From: Lachnospiraceae bacterium
GTDB taxonomy: Bacteria > Bacillota > Clostridia > Lachnospirales > Lachnospiraceae
Assembly: GCA_910575475.1 (NCBI GenBank)
Contig: CAJTGD010000022.1
Coordinates: forward strand, 1 to 64,000
DNA length: 64,000 nucleotides
Reading direction: 5' to 3'
Part shown: piece after piece, positions 23,089-33,138 of the stretch
Layout of the letters: every line of letters begins with the position of its first letter
How positions within the stretch are numbered: position 1 is the first letter of the stretch
Translations under genes and position numbers: made by a program
Notes under the pieces: model-generated
Databases searched by the model: none
What the model was told of the DNA's origin: nothing
What the model saw: the letters and a program-made list of their open reading frames with translations, nothing else

Positions 23089-25785
23089 TTATTTTCTGTC
23101 CACATTTTCTCGTCTGCACAACCAGACTTCTCCGCATAGTCCCACATGGTTCTGAGGTTCCCAGTTGTCCGGCTTGTTTTTCGGCGGAATCTGCCGTTCC
23201 AAAGTCGTTGCAGCTTCGATCACAATCTGGTTATCTCCCGCCTTCAATACATCTCCCAGTTCATACCGATACGGCGGAATAATCTGAATTCCGCAGTCAA
23301 TGCCGTTGACAAATACCTGTACCGCTTCCCCGGCATCTGTAATCTCCAGACAATATGCCTCCCTGTTTTCACCTGTGCTGATATGCTTTTCATACCGCAG
23401 CACTCCTGCAAATTCCGGCATCCCCTGTTCCGCAAGATCAGGAAGGGACACTTCTTCCGCACAGCCAAACACCGGATATTCCGCACTTTTACAGACAGAA
23501 CGCTTCCAGCCGTCTGGCAAATTCATTTCCCGGTTCGCTATATGGATGCTGTTTCTCTTCAGATTTCCCGGGATCTCCCGGTCAAACACAATGATCCAGC
23601 TCTTTCCCGGTTCGATCCGAAGTTGAATTTCCAATCTGTTTTCCGTAGATCCACTCTCGATCTTCCGGTCCACATTCAACGCTTCCAGGCAGTTTTCCCA
23701 TGCGTTATAACGATAACACACTGCCGATTCATTTTGCAGGTGAACAACGCCTTCATAAACTTCCACCCCCTCATTGACCAGATAAAGGATCTCCGGTTCT
23801 CCATAGTAGTGATAGCTGCGGATAAACTTGTCTTCCGGGCAAAGCCGCACGCAGGGCATCTTCTTTTTACGCATGTATGAGACAAGCTCCGTAAGCAATA
23901 CGGATTCGGAGTGTTCCCTGACCGTTTTCATCAATACCGCTTCCAGTTCTGTATCCATCTGACTGCAGATTCCCTTCGGATATGCATTTAAAAATACACA
24001 TGGAAATCCCTGCCTGCCGAGCTTCACGACTGCTTCTGCGGTTTCTTTCGTAATATAATCCGCTTCCGGTATTACGAAAATTTTATACTCCTGAGTATTT
24101 ATCTTTAATCCATTGCTCAAATCCGTTTTATAGCAGCTGTCCGTAAAAATATCTGACGGTACAAAATCGAATCCGATCTGCGCCTCTGTCAGAACCCGTG
24201 CCGGTTTCTGGATATACATACATTTCATACCGGTCCATTCTGCATCTGCGTGATACAGGATCGCCGCTTCACTCTCGTGCCTTCCGCCGCTGATCAGACT
24301 GCAGACACGGTTCATATATTTCATCACTTCTCCAAAATGCCGATACTGCGGATTGTGCCCATGAGCGTAAAAATGCGGCGGACAGTCCGGATCTGGAAAT
24401 GCCTTTGCCGAAAACGCATGAGGCACATAATGATTGATCCCGCGCACCATAAAATGGTCTGCCAGATAAGCTTCCAACCTCACACCTTCTTTCCATCCAT
24501 AATTTCCGAAGATCTCACACATAGAACAATCCTGTTTTCCCGCGTCAATGGCTGCCGCGCTGGATGCCAGCCGCCCGAGTGCAAAATGATAAAATTCCCC
24601 GTCTCTTTTCGTGCCCAGGTGGGAAACATATTCGATATCCTCTCCCTGCGGCAGCACCTGTCCGCCGATATCATCAATGCCCGACATATCCTGTCCGGCA
24701 AGTCCCCTGAAAAAATGTCCCAGACTGGAACCGCACCGCGCATGCTGATTATTGTCCTCGATCAAATGGCCGATATACTGCACACCATGTTCCCTGCACC
24801 AGCCGCCGATCTGCTTTGAAAAGTCCGCTTCTACCCGGCGCGTTACCAGGTCCATAAATCCATAACGAACCTTTGCTGTCAGTCCCTCTCCGAATTCTCG
24901 CTCCCAGAGAAGAGGCAGATATCTCAGATAATCTGTTCCCCACAGCTGTTCAAGATCTGACTGCAGCTGCCGGCTCCACGGCTGATCTTCCTGCTCATAG
25001 ATTTTCTGATCCATCTGATAAAGATGTCCGTTTCCGATCTCCGGCTCATCTGAAAAAAATCCGGCGACCGTCTTTCCGAAATCTTCCTTATAATGTACAT
25101 AGTGGGGTTCATACACGCTCTCGATCAATGTACGGCATGCCTCCTTATCCAGCATGTTCATATAGTTCCGATGAGGCCCCCTGTTTCTTGTCAGCTGACA
25201 GGAATACACCTTCCATCTGCCTTCCGGGGCTGTAAACGATATTTTCCCTCCCTCTTCCTGCAAAATGACAAGGTCTTCTTTGCTGCTTCCATTCTTTTTC
25301 ACTGCTGCCGCGCCCAGCCACTGATCATCCGAAAATGTTTCAAATGACATATGAAAATAATTTTCGATCCACGCTGGCTCAAACGGAACCGGTGTTTTAT
25401 ATTCTGCGGTTCTCCATGTCTGTTCCTCGCCTTCGGATATTTCTCCCAACACCTTATACGTGAGGAACCATCTTCTGCAGAAATCCGGCTTTTTTTCTAT
25501 TTCTCCATTACAAAAACCGGTCGGAAAATGACTGTCATCCAGAATCCATACTTTCATATTTCTTTTTCTTGCTTCATCCAGAATGATGTCCATGTCGTGC
25601 CACCATCTGGCCCCGGCAAAATCCGGATGCGGCCGGCTCTCAACGCAGACCGCGCGAATATTTGCATCATAGATCACCTGCATATATTCCCGCAGCACGG
25701 ACTCCTCCTCCCCATGCTGCCAGAAAAACGGAAAAATATAATTTTCCATATGTCCATTCAGTAATTTTTCTATTTTTGAATTCAT
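23089..25785 (-). CDS. Large glycoside hydrolase, GH106-like
   Basis: An 898-residue cytoplasmic enzyme with no signal peptide. Features resembling the GH106 alpha-L-rhamnosidase group are the opening barrel-like part (YIFPFFWQHGEEESVLREYM), acidic residues in VAGFFSDEPEIGNG, and the histidine-rich YIGHLIEDNNQHARCG. The C-terminal 150 residues form a beta-sandwich of the GH2 sugar-binding type (VQVFVNGIDCGIQIIPPYRYELGDVLKAGDNQIVIEA). Located 15 bp upstream of the GH1 gene, the two probably strip a rhamnose-and-glucose-decorated glycoside in sequence. Family placement is by eye; the substrate is inferred. Confidence 0.62.
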   Translation of the reverse strand: MNSKIEKLLNGHMENYIFPFFWQHGEEESVLREYMQVIYDANIRAVCVESRPHPDFAGARWWHDMDIILDEARKRNMKVWILDDSHFPTGFCNGEIEKKPDFCRRWFLTYKVLGEISEGEEQTWRTAEYKTPVPFEPAWIENYFHMSFETFSDDQWLGAAAVKKNGSSKEDLVILQEEGGKISFTAPEGRWKVYSCQLTRNRGPHRNYMNMLDKEACRTLIESVYEPHYVHYKEDFGKTVAGFFSDEPEIGNGHLYQMDQKIYEQEDQPWSRQLQSDLEQLWGTDYLRYLPLLWEREFGEGLTAKVRYGFMDLVTRRVEADFSKQIGGWCREHGVQYIGHLIEDNNQHARCGSSLGHFFRGLAGQDMSGIDDIGGQVLPQGEDIEYVSHLGTKRDGEFYHFALGRLASSAAAIDAGKQDCSMCEIFGNYGWKEGVRLEAYLADHFMVRGINHYVPHAFSAKAFPDPDCPPHFYAHGHNPQYRHFGEVMKYMNRVCSLISGGRHESEAAILYHADAEWTGMKCMYIQKPARVLTEAQIGFDFVPSDIFTDSCYKTDLSNGLKINTQEYKIFVIPEADYITKETAEAVVKLGRQGFPCVFLNAYPKGICSQMDTELEAVLMKTVREHSESVLLTELVSYMRKKKMPCVRLCPEDKFIRSYHYYGEPEILYLVNEGVEVYEGVVHLQNESAVCYRYNAWENCLEALNVDRKIESGSTENRLEIQLRIEPGKSWIIVFDREIPGNLKRNSIHIANREMNLPDGWKRSVCKSAEYPVFGCAEEVSLPDLAEQGMPEFAGVLRYEKHISTGENREAYCLEITDAGEAVQVFVNGIDCGIQIIPPYRYELGDVLKAGDNQIVIEAATTLERQIPPKNKPDNWEPQNHVGLCGEVWLCRRENVDRK

Positions 25786-25816
25786 CCATCTCTCCTTTTC
25801 ATCTCTTGTCTCCCGT

Positions 25817-27361
25817 TTATTCTTCCTGTAAATGCTGCTGCCGGTATTCGCTCGGCTTCATACCCTCAGCCCGTTCAAATACCTGATTAAAATGGTTCAC
25901 ATCACTGTACCCCACTAACCTGCATACCTCATAAATCCGCAGTTCCGTTTCCGCCAGAAGCTTCTTTGCACGGTCTACCCGATAGTCTGTCAGGTATTTC
26001 TGATAGGTGACCCCGGTCTTTTTCTTAAATAGCTGGCTAAAATAATACGGATTGATATAAAACTGCTTGGAAATATCGTTTAAGGTAATATTCTGATCGT
26101 AATTTTTCCGTATATATTCCTTCGCATCTACTATCACATCTTTTTTCTTCGGCACGATGTCTTTCAACATCACTTCATTCATACTGCTCACCATATTCAT
26201 GATCCAGTTTTCCAACTGTTCAATGGTCTTAAATTTCTCAATACTTTTCAGCGTGAACAGATTCTTCCCAAAATACTCGTTCAGCTGCAACTGTGCCGTC
26301 GGTATATTATGCAGTCCCAGCAATACGATATTCAGGCTCAGCTTCTGCAGTTCCGAAAGCGACAGATTATTTTCCGATAAAACCCTCTGAAAGATTCCTT
26401 TGACTGCAATACAGAAACCATCCTGGTCAAACCGGTCTATCCGTTCTTTTAACTGTTCCGTCTCCTTCTCGGTAAGCAGATCGGTCCGGTTCTCCATATC
26501 ATACAATTCTTCAAACAGGATTTCGGTACTGCTGCCCTTTAAAATCCGATAATTCAACGCAACTCTGGCTTCCTCATAGGCTTTGGGCAGCTGGGTATAA
26601 TCTTCATACGTACTTCCGATCCCCACACTGATCTCGCCCCGCTTATCTTCTCCTGAAGCATAATAATTCCTGAGCAGATTTTTCTTTTCTTCTAACGACA
26701 GATTCTTCCCGCCGACGATCACCGCCGCCTGTGCATTTCCCATTTTTATTCCATATAAAAATCTCCCGTTCTGGGAAAGCAGTCCCTCTTCTATTTCCGG
26801 ATTTCCCCCTTCCCATTCGATCAGAATACAACTGTACTGCCCGTATACATCCAATACGTTCATCTGTGCCAGATATTCTCCGACTTTATGCTGGCTGTCT
26901 ATACCACCTGTTAGGAAATCCCGGAGCGCATAGTTTCTCATATCGTCATTCAGCCTGCTCAACGAATCTTCTGTTTTCCTCCGCTCTGCGATCTCCTTAC
27001 ACACTTTGCTCAGAGTTTTGCTCAGTTCCTTTTCATCCACCGGTTTTGTAATAAAATCTTTCACCCCAAGTTCTATTGCTCTCTTAGCATAACTGAACTC
27101 TGCATATCCGCTCAATACGATAAACTCTGCCGGGAATTCTGCTTCCCGCAGCGCCCGGATCATTTCCAGCCCATCCATAACAGGCATCCGGATATCCGTC
27201 AGTATGATATCCGGCTTTTCCGCCAGCGCCTTTTCATATCCTTCCTGCCCGTCATGCGCCAGTAAAACCGGCGTACATTCAGGACTGTATTTTTCTACCA
27301 GATACGCGATTCCTTTCGCCTTTTCTTTCTCGTCTTCTGCAATCAATACTTTATATGCCAT
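25817..27361 (-). CDS. YesN-type response regulator (receiver plus AraC domain)
   Basis: A 514-residue regulator. The receiver domain has phosphoacceptor D56 in DIILTDIRMPVMDG. A long central region of the YesN type (about 130-400) follows, and then a double helix-turn-helix AraC domain near the C-terminus (TLNDISKQFYINPYYFSQLFKKKTGVTYQKYLTDYRVDRAKKLLAETELRIYEVCRLVGYSDVNHFNQVFERAEG). It pairs with the YesM-type kinase upstream. Its expected targets are the matching 41-bp boxes near 31061 and 33047. Confidence 0.92.
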   Translation of the reverse strand: MAYKVLIAEDEKEKAKGIAYLVEKYSPECTPVLLAHDGQEGYEKALAEKPDIILTDIRMPVMDGLEMIRALREAEFPAEFIVLSGYAEFSYAKRAIELGVKDFITKPVDEKELSKTLSKVCKEIAERRKTEDSLSRLNDDMRNYALRDFLTGGIDSQHKVGEYLAQMNVLDVYGQYSCILIEWEGGNPEIEEGLLSQNGRFLYGIKMGNAQAAVIVGGKNLSLEEKKNLLRNYYASGEDKRGEISVGIGSTYEDYTQLPKAYEEARVALNYRILKGSSTEILFEELYDMENRTDLLTEKETEQLKERIDRFDQDGFCIAVKGIFQRVLSENNLSLSELQKLSLNIVLLGLHNIPTAQLQLNEYFGKNLFTLKSIEKFKTIEQLENWIMNMVSSMNEVMLKDIVPKKKDVIVDAKEYIRKNYDQNITLNDISKQFYINPYYFSQLFKKKTGVTYQKYLTDYRVDRAKKLLAETELRIYEVCRLVGYSDVNHFNQVFERAEGMKPSEYRQQHLQEE

Positions 27362-27435
27362 AAATCAACCTCTTCTCCAGTACATCGTTTCGCAAATAAC
27401 CGGTTCATTGATTTTGCTGTTTATCGAACGGCACG

Positions 27436-29223
27436 CTATTCTGTATATGGTACCCGTATCTCGACGACGGTTCCATTTTTGTCACTGGATACGATCCGCA
27501 GTTCTCCATCGCTTCCATAACGCAGCCGAAGCCGCTCGGCGATATTGCGGAGTCCGATTCTATGGGAACCGCTCTCCTCTTCTCCTGTATCTCTCCGAAG
27601 CGGCACTTCTTGTTCGGTACAAAGCGATGCCCGCACTTCTTCCAATTTCTTTGGACTCATTCCCAGTCCGTCATCCCGTATGGTGAACACCATCATCCGC
27701 TCTTCTGTCAGCCTTCCCGTAATTGTGATCTGAATAGGAACACCGCATTCTTTGCTGCCGTATTTAAAACAATTCTCCACAACGGGCTGGAACAGAATCG
27801 ACATGATCTTCGCCTGACAGATTTCCGGATCGATATCCTCCTCCAGTGTAATGACATTGTCAAAACGGATATTCTGCAGCCGGATATAAGAGCGTATATT
27901 TTCCAGTTCCTCCCGCACTTTATAATTCTTCTTATCACTATCCAATACTGTGCGGAATATCTTTGCCAGCATTTTCACCATATCCGCCACCGCATCATCT
28001 CCATTCAATATGGCCTTGATACGGATTGATTCCAATGTGTTAAACAGAAAATGTGGATTGATCTGTGTCCGAAGAGCCAGAAACTGCGCATTTTTCTGAC
28101 GTATTCCTGCTTCATACACCTCCTCGATCAACGCCTCTATTTTCCCGACCATATGGTTGTAACTTTTCACCAGACTGCCGATCTCATCATTTCCCACCAC
28201 ATCCATGATCAATTCATACTTTCCGTTCTCCAGCTGTTTCATACTTCCCTGAAGCTTTCTCAGCAGGCGCACCATCCTCTTGCTGAATAAAATGGATGCA
28301 GCAACAATGATCAATACTAACCCGACCACAAGCAAAACTGTCACCCGCTGGATAAAACTGACACGCAGAAACATTTTGCTTCTCGGAATCACCGTGCTGA
28401 CTTTCATTCCCAGTTGTTCTGTCGTATCCTCTATCACCAGATAATCCTCAGGGTTCTTTTGATACATCAGCAGTTCTTCTTCATCGATCTCACTATAATT
28501 CACACGGCCGCTGGACAAGTCAGAATCATAGATCAGCCCTCCGTCTGCATCCGTGATATTGATTTTGATATTATACTGATTTCGTTCCAATAAAAATGCA
28601 TCGCTCAGTTTGATCAGGCTTGCCGGCGGCAGGTCTATCAAAATCAGTCCCTTGTACCTTCCGTTAAAACCATACACCTTACGGCCAAATGTAACCGTTA
28701 TCTGATCCTGATTTTTATCGTAATAGGAACAATTGTGAAGCGGTGTCAAAAACAAAGTTTCATCCTGTTCCAGCAGTTTCTGAAACCAGTCCTGCTCTGT
28801 CAGTTTCTCATGATCCAGACTTTTCCCGCTCCGGTCATACTGGTAATAATTTCCTTTCTCATTCATAATGATGACAGACTGGATCTCACTATCCATGGTC
28901 ATCAGTTTCGTAACCATTTCCCGGTAATACAATTTATTTTCAATCTGCTTTGATATCGGAATATCCTCAGCCAGATTATCCATCAGCCCGTCATTGACCA
29001 GCAGCGACTTGGTAAGCGAATCATAATCACTCACAAAACCATTCATATCCGACGCGATCTGCGAACTGAATATCGACGTCGTCTCCTCCATCGCCGCCTC
29101 CAAACTGCTGGTGGATACCTGATAGAGCACAAGGCTGCTGACGATCAGCGGGATAACACTTACCAGTGAAAATACAAGTATCAGCTTTGATGCCATATTC
29201 AGGTTATTCCATATATTTTTCAT
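27436..29223 (-). CDS. YesM-type sensor histidine kinase
   Basis: A 595-residue membrane kinase. It has transmembrane helix 1 (LILVFSLVSVIPLIVSSLVLY), a dCache-like extracellular sensor, helix 2 (VTVLLVVGLVLIIVAASILF), a HAMP domain, and a His_kinase domain with FLALRTQINPHFLFNTLESIRI, where the phosphorylated histidine lies in NPHFLFN. The HATPase region includes VENCFKYG and IRDDGLGM. This is the usual kinase of sugar-ABC loci in Clostridia, sensing an extracellular ligand or the solute-binding protein. It is transcribed with the YesN gene, 74 bp apart. Confidence 0.92.
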   Translation of the reverse strand: MKNIWNNLNMASKLILVFSLVSVIPLIVSSLVLYQVSTSSLEAAMEETTSIFSSQIASDMNGFVSDYDSLTKSLLVNDGLMDNLAEDIPISKQIENKLYYREMVTKLMTMDSEIQSVIIMNEKGNYYQYDRSGKSLDHEKLTEQDWFQKLLEQDETLFLTPLHNCSYYDKNQDQITVTFGRKVYGFNGRYKGLILIDLPPASLIKLSDAFLLERNQYNIKINITDADGGLIYDSDLSSGRVNYSEIDEEELLMYQKNPEDYLVIEDTTEQLGMKVSTVIPRSKMFLRVSFIQRVTVLLVVGLVLIIVAASILFSKRMVRLLRKLQGSMKQLENGKYELIMDVVGNDEIGSLVKSYNHMVGKIEALIEEVYEAGIRQKNAQFLALRTQINPHFLFNTLESIRIKAILNGDDAVADMVKMLAKIFRTVLDSDKKNYKVREELENIRSYIRLQNIRFDNVITLEEDIDPEICQAKIMSILFQPVVENCFKYGSKECGVPIQITITGRLTEERMMVFTIRDDGLGMSPKKLEEVRASLCTEQEVPLRRDTGEEESGSHRIGLRNIAERLRLRYGSDGELRIVSSDKNGTVVEIRVPYTE

Positions 29224-29340
29224 CGCTGCCGCACCTTCCTTTCCTCCCGCCTATTTTAGCACAGATATTTCCTGTTGCGCATCCTTTTATTTTTACCGGA
29301 CTGTATGTAAATTCCAGAACAAAAAATACGTCTGAATCAA

Positions 29341-29378
29341 GCAGGAGTCCAGAGGAAATAAATCCCCTGGACTCCTGC
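29341..29378 (-). terminator. Terminator after the solute-binding protein gene
   Basis: GCAGGAGTCCAG (29341-29352) pairs exactly with CTGGACTCCTGC (29367-29378), a 12-bp stem. It lies about 50 bp beyond the stop of the binding-protein gene, separating it from the yesM gene downstream. There is no strong T-run. Confidence 0.6.
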
Positions 29379-29425
29379 AGCTTAAGATTCCCTCTTACAG
29401 GCTTTTACAGAACAGTTGCCTGTCT

Positions 29426-31000
29426 CTATTTTGTTTTGTTTGCATACCACTCTCTCGCAAGCTTTGTCACTTCTTCTCCGCCTGATGCATTCCATTTTTC
29501 AACAAACTCATCAAATTTATCAATGGAATATTCACCTGTAATAATTTTTGTCGCATACTCAATATAAAGAGTTCTGTTTCCAATATCCGGATAGTCGCTG
29601 TAAATAGATTCCGGCATACCGTCTCCTGCAAATGTCTTCACATATTTCTGATTTTCCTGTACATTATTGATCGCCTGGGAGACAGCCCATTCTCTGTCTT
29701 CCGTCAGCTGGGTAGATAATACATCTACCTGGAAATCAACAGTTGCAATGTTATTATACGGTGCAAGTACCAGATTCTGCTGCGTAGACGGATCATCCGG
29801 AAGGCGGACAGTTTCACCGTCAATCACTTCACTGTGCATGCCTTCTACTCCATTGTAGAAATCCATCCAAAGGTCCTGATTCCCATAGGCATCCAGAACT
29901 TTCATAATCTTATCAATCTTTTCTTCATCATCTGTATTCGCTACTACAAACGCGCCGCCGTTCATCTGACGATGTGTATAGAATCCTTCATATCCCGGTG
30001 CTGAAATTGCTGGCAGGATTGCGATTTCAGGTTTTACGCCTGTACCGTTGTTAATGTTCTCCGCATAGTTATAACATTCCTGGGGAAGGTGTTCCCATAT
30101 ACCTACAACTCCTGAGTTGATCTTTCCATCCCATGCAGCTTTATCGTTTAAAAGTGTCTCCGGATCGAGCAGACCCTCCGCATACAATTCGGATATCCAC
30201 TGTAAGCAGTCTTTCATGTTCTGTGTTACGGCTGAATATGTCAATTCGCCATCATAGATATCCCACTGAGGGTATCCTTCCCACATCGCAATACCGTACT
30301 GCCCGAACAGTTGTCCCATCCATCTTGCTTCTGCCCGGCCTCCGGTCGGAATCTCATCAGCGGCGCCATTTCCATTCGGATCATCATTTTTAAACGCACG
30401 GAGCACTTCTACAAACTCCTCCTGGGTAGCCGGTATTTCCAGATCAAGATTATCCAACCAGTCTTTTCGAATCATCGCGCCGTTTCTTCCATAGCTCAAA
30501 ACCTGCGGAATCACATAGATCCTGTTTTCTCCTGTGGGATCGTTTGCTTTCACAGCATCCCACATTTCTTCTGGTATGCACTCCCACAAATGCGGAGCCT
30601 TTTCCGGCAAAAGATCTGTCAGATCCAAAAGCGCGCCGCTCTCGATCAGTTCCGCTTCAATGCCATTCCACGGAGCAAATACATCCGGCATATCACCTGC
30701 CGCAATTCTCAGATTCAGCTGCTCCAGATAAGTCTCTCCGCCGTTCCACTCTACATACGGCTGTACAATGCCAACGCCTAACATTTCTTTATACATATTA
30801 TACAGCTCACTTCCGGCTTCCACCGGCAGATATCCGGTATTAGCCATCCAGATTTCAATGTCGTCATCCGATGCTGCTTCTTCTCCTGACGCCGCTTTAT
30901 CTTCCGATTTCTCCGGAGAACCGCAGCCAGCCAACAGAGATACAGTCATTGCTGTCACTGCCATTACACTGAACAGCCTTTTCACAAATTTGTTTTTCAT
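29426..31000 (-). CDS. Extracellular sugar-binding lipoprotein (ABC importer)
   Basis: A 524-residue solute-binding protein of the LplA/family-1 type. The signal peptide and lipobox are MKNKFVKRLFSVMAVTAMTVSLLAGCGS, with the lipidated cysteine in LAGC. ATG 31000 is chosen because GAGGAGG lies 6 nt upstream; the frame extends further without a good start. The large size and the paired LplB/YtcP-like permeases point to an oligosaccharide or glycan-fragment importer. Its promoter carries one of the two 41-bp boxes. The ATPase is not encoded here and is probably a shared MsmX-like protein. Confidence 0.9.
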   Translation of the reverse strand: MKNKFVKRLFSVMAVTAMTVSLLAGCGSPEKSEDKAASGEEAASDDDIEIWMANTGYLPVEAGSELYNMYKEMLGVGIVQPYVEWNGGETYLEQLNLRIAAGDMPDVFAPWNGIEAELIESGALLDLTDLLPEKAPHLWECIPEEMWDAVKANDPTGENRIYVIPQVLSYGRNGAMIRKDWLDNLDLEIPATQEEFVEVLRAFKNDDPNGNGAADEIPTGGRAEARWMGQLFGQYGIAMWEGYPQWDIYDGELTYSAVTQNMKDCLQWISELYAEGLLDPETLLNDKAAWDGKINSGVVGIWEHLPQECYNYAENINNGTGVKPEIAILPAISAPGYEGFYTHRQMNGGAFVVANTDDEEKIDKIMKVLDAYGNQDLWMDFYNGVEGMHSEVIDGETVRLPDDPSTQQNLVLAPYNNIATVDFQVDVLSTQLTEDREWAVSQAINNVQENQKYVKTFAGDGMPESIYSDYPDIGNRTLYIEYATKIITGEYSIDKFDEFVEKWNASGGEEVTKLAREWYANKTK

Positions 31001-31035
31001 ACTTTTCCTCCTCATTCTGTCTATTGTTTTATTAC

Positions 31036-31101
31036 ATCTTATCATTTTCAAAATTTTTTCAAATATGGGGATTTTAGGTATTGCTGTGGTATTTTTTAGA
31101 T
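31036..31101 (-). promoter_or_regulatory. Promoter with 41-bp box, binding-protein gene
   Basis: The -10 is TAAGAT (31036-31041) on the minus strand. Starting 20 bp upstream is a 41-bp AT-rich box (31061-31101) that matches 33047-33087 at 33 of 41 positions without a gap. In both promoters the box begins at the same distance from the -10 and overlaps the -35, the position of a class II activator site. The likely ligand is the YesN-type regulator of this locus. Confidence 0.65.
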
Positions 31102-31148
31102 TTTCGCCCCGTTCTTTCAGATGGCGTCCATCACCTTGTATACCTGTC

Positions 31149-32042
31149 TCATCCTTTCACAGAACCCAGCATCGCGCCTTTTGCAAAATACTTTTGGATC
31201 CACGGATATCCGATCAGAATCGGAATGATCGCGAATACCACTGCGACCGCGCTTAAAGTGGCCGGTGTATAATTCGCTGTCTGCAGCATCGTAATTGCCT
31301 GCAGCTCACTTCCTCCGTCTACAATAGAACGGATTTTCATCTGCAGCGGGAACAAATCCATATTCTGGATAAACATCATCGGATGCTCATACTGGTTCCA
31401 CATGGTCACACCATAGAACAGTCCGACTGTTGCAAGCACTGCTTTGGATGCCGGCAGTACAATCTGGAACAGGATGCGGAACTTTCCACAGCCATCAATC
31501 ATTGCCGCCTCTTCCAATTCTTTTGGAAACTGCTTAAAAAATGTGCGGACAATGATCAGATTATATGCCGTCATAATATGCGGGAAGACCAACACCCAGT
31601 AATTATTGTACAGTCCGTAAGAACGCAGAGTCAGGAAATACGGTACTTTCGGTGCTGCGAATACCATCGTGAATACAACAAACAGCATCACGAATTTGGA
31701 AGGTTTAAATTCCGTCTTTGACAGCGGATATGCCATCAGCACATTCAAGATCAATGCAAAGACTACACCGATGACCGTTGAAGATACCGATATCAAAAAT
31801 GGTTTCCAGATCCCGCCCTTCCCCAGCAAATATTTCCACGAATCAAGTGTAAATTCCACCGGCAGCAGATTGATCAGGTTCATCTGCGATGCGGTCTTTG
31901 AACTCAGAGAAACCGCAAGCTCCGAAATCAGCGGAATTGCTGTAATAACTGCGAATACGATCAATATCAGTGTTATGACACCGCCAAACATTCTGTCCTT
32001 CGCCGCCTCTCGCACATGTGAAGTTTTTGTATGTACTTTCAT
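31149..32042 (-). CDS. Sugar ABC permease (MalG/YtcP-like)
   Basis: A 297-residue membrane protein with six predicted helices (for example LILIVFAVITAIPLISELAVSL). The EAA loop reads FKQFPKELEEAAMIDGCGKFRILFQIVLPASKAVLAT. ATG 32042 is used; its A is also the last base of the upstream permease stop (TAATG), so the two are co-translated. The tail extension YIEYPWIQKYFAKG-type (GYPWIQKYFAKGAMLGSVKG) is typical of LplC/YtcP permeases. Confidence 0.9.
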   Translation of the reverse strand: MKVHTKTSHVREAAKDRMFGGVITLILIVFAVITAIPLISELAVSLSSKTASQMNLINLLPVEFTLDSWKYLLGKGGIWKPFLISVSSTVIGVVFALILNVLMAYPLSKTEFKPSKFVMLFVVFTMVFAAPKVPYFLTLRSYGLYNNYWVLVFPHIMTAYNLIIVRTFFKQFPKELEEAAMIDGCGKFRILFQIVLPASKAVLATVGLFYGVTMWNQYEHPMMFIQNMDLFPLQMKIRSIVDGGSELQAITMLQTANYTPATLSAVAVVFAIIPILIGYPWIQKYFAKGAMLGSVKG

Positions 32043-32983
32043 TACCACAACCCCCCGTCATCCGAAATTTTATTTGCGATCTTATTAAATGTAACAACCA
32101 TGATCAGGCCGACTACCGACTGGAACAGACCGACTGCTGTCGCAAAACTATACTGTGCCTGCTGAATTCCCACGCGGAATACATATGTATCAAAAATATC
32201 TGCCACTGCATATGTCATCGGAGTATACAGATTATATACCTGATCGAATCCAAGCGTCAGGAAGCTTCCGATGTTCAAAAGCAGCAATGTCAATATGGTC
32301 GGTATCAGCAGAGGGAATGTAATGTAACGCATCTTCTGAAATCTGGATGCTCCGTCAATCGCTGCCGATTCATACAGACTTGGATCAATCCCGCTGATCG
32401 CTGCCAGATATACAACAGTTCCCCAGCCGGATTCTTTCCAGATCGTAGAAAGTACATAAATCGGCCGGAACCAGCTTTCCTTCTGCATAACCAAAAGTGT
32501 TTCCATTCCAAAAAATTCTCTCACATTATTGAACAGCCCGCCAACGCCGAAAATGTCAAATACCAGTCCGCCGACAACAACCCAGGATACAAAATATGGG
32601 ATACAGATAATTGTCTGAACTACCTTCTTTACCTTCGCGTTCCGAAGTTCATTCAGCATCAATGCCAGAATGACCGGAATTGGAAATGTCAAAAATGTCT
32701 TTAACAATCCAAGTATGATCGTGTTTCGAAGTATCTTGTAAAAATCCGGATACTGAAACAGTTTTTTGAAGTTATCCAGTCCACACCATGCGCTCTCCCA
32801 GATTCCCTGATATGCAGAATAATCTTTAAACGCAATGACACTTCCCATCATCGGAATATATTTAAACATGATCAGATAAATAATTCCCGGAAGCATCATC
32901 ACATAATACGGCCAGTACTTTTTAAAGTGGCTCTTCGGACCGGAAGTCCTTACGGCGATATGTTTCGTTTTTGCTGCAACCAT
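32042..32983 (-). CDS. Sugar ABC permease (LplB/MalF-like)
   Basis: A 313-residue partner permease. It has helices from YVMMLPGIIYLIMFKYIPMMGSVIAF onwards, the conserved AFKDYSAYQGIWESAWCGLDNF segment of LplB proteins, and the EAA-type loop PSLYESAAIDGASRFQKMRYITFPLLIPT. The start at 32983 is chosen for GGAAGGG upstream. It is the first gene of the importer, with its own promoter and 41-bp box; the second permease overlaps its stop. The binding protein gene follows after 148 bp with a separate promoter. Confidence 0.9.
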   Translation of the reverse strand: MVAAKTKHIAVRTSGPKSHFKKYWPYYVMMLPGIIYLIMFKYIPMMGSVIAFKDYSAYQGIWESAWCGLDNFKKLFQYPDFYKILRNTIILGLLKTFLTFPIPVILALMLNELRNAKVKKVVQTIICIPYFVSWVVVGGLVFDIFGVGGLFNNVREFFGMETLLVMQKESWFRPIYVLSTIWKESGWGTVVYLAAISGIDPSLYESAAIDGASRFQKMRYITFPLLIPTILTLLLLNIGSFLTLGFDQVYNLYTPMTYAVADIFDTYVFRVGIQQAQYSFATAVGLFQSVVGLIMVVTFNKIANKISDDGGLW

Positions 32984-33021
32984 AACTCTCAACCCTTCCT
33001 TTTTCTTTTTATGATATCTCC

Positions 33022-33087
33022 ATTTTATCATTTGAGATTTTTATTGAAATATGGAGATTTTAGTCTTTGTTATGGCTTTTTTTAGAT
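33022..33087 (-). promoter_or_regulatory. Promoter with 41-bp box, permease genes
   Basis: The -10 is TAAAAT (33022-33027) on the minus strand, within TGATAAAATGG. The 41-bp box (33047-33087) starts 20 bp upstream, as in the partner promoter at 31036-31101. Shared sub-blocks include the AAATATGG start and TTTTTTAGAT end (plus-strand orientation). Confidence 0.65.
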
Positions 33088-33138
33088 GTTCTTTTCATAG
33101 GAAAGCGGGAACCAAAACTTCTATCGTCTTGATTCCCG

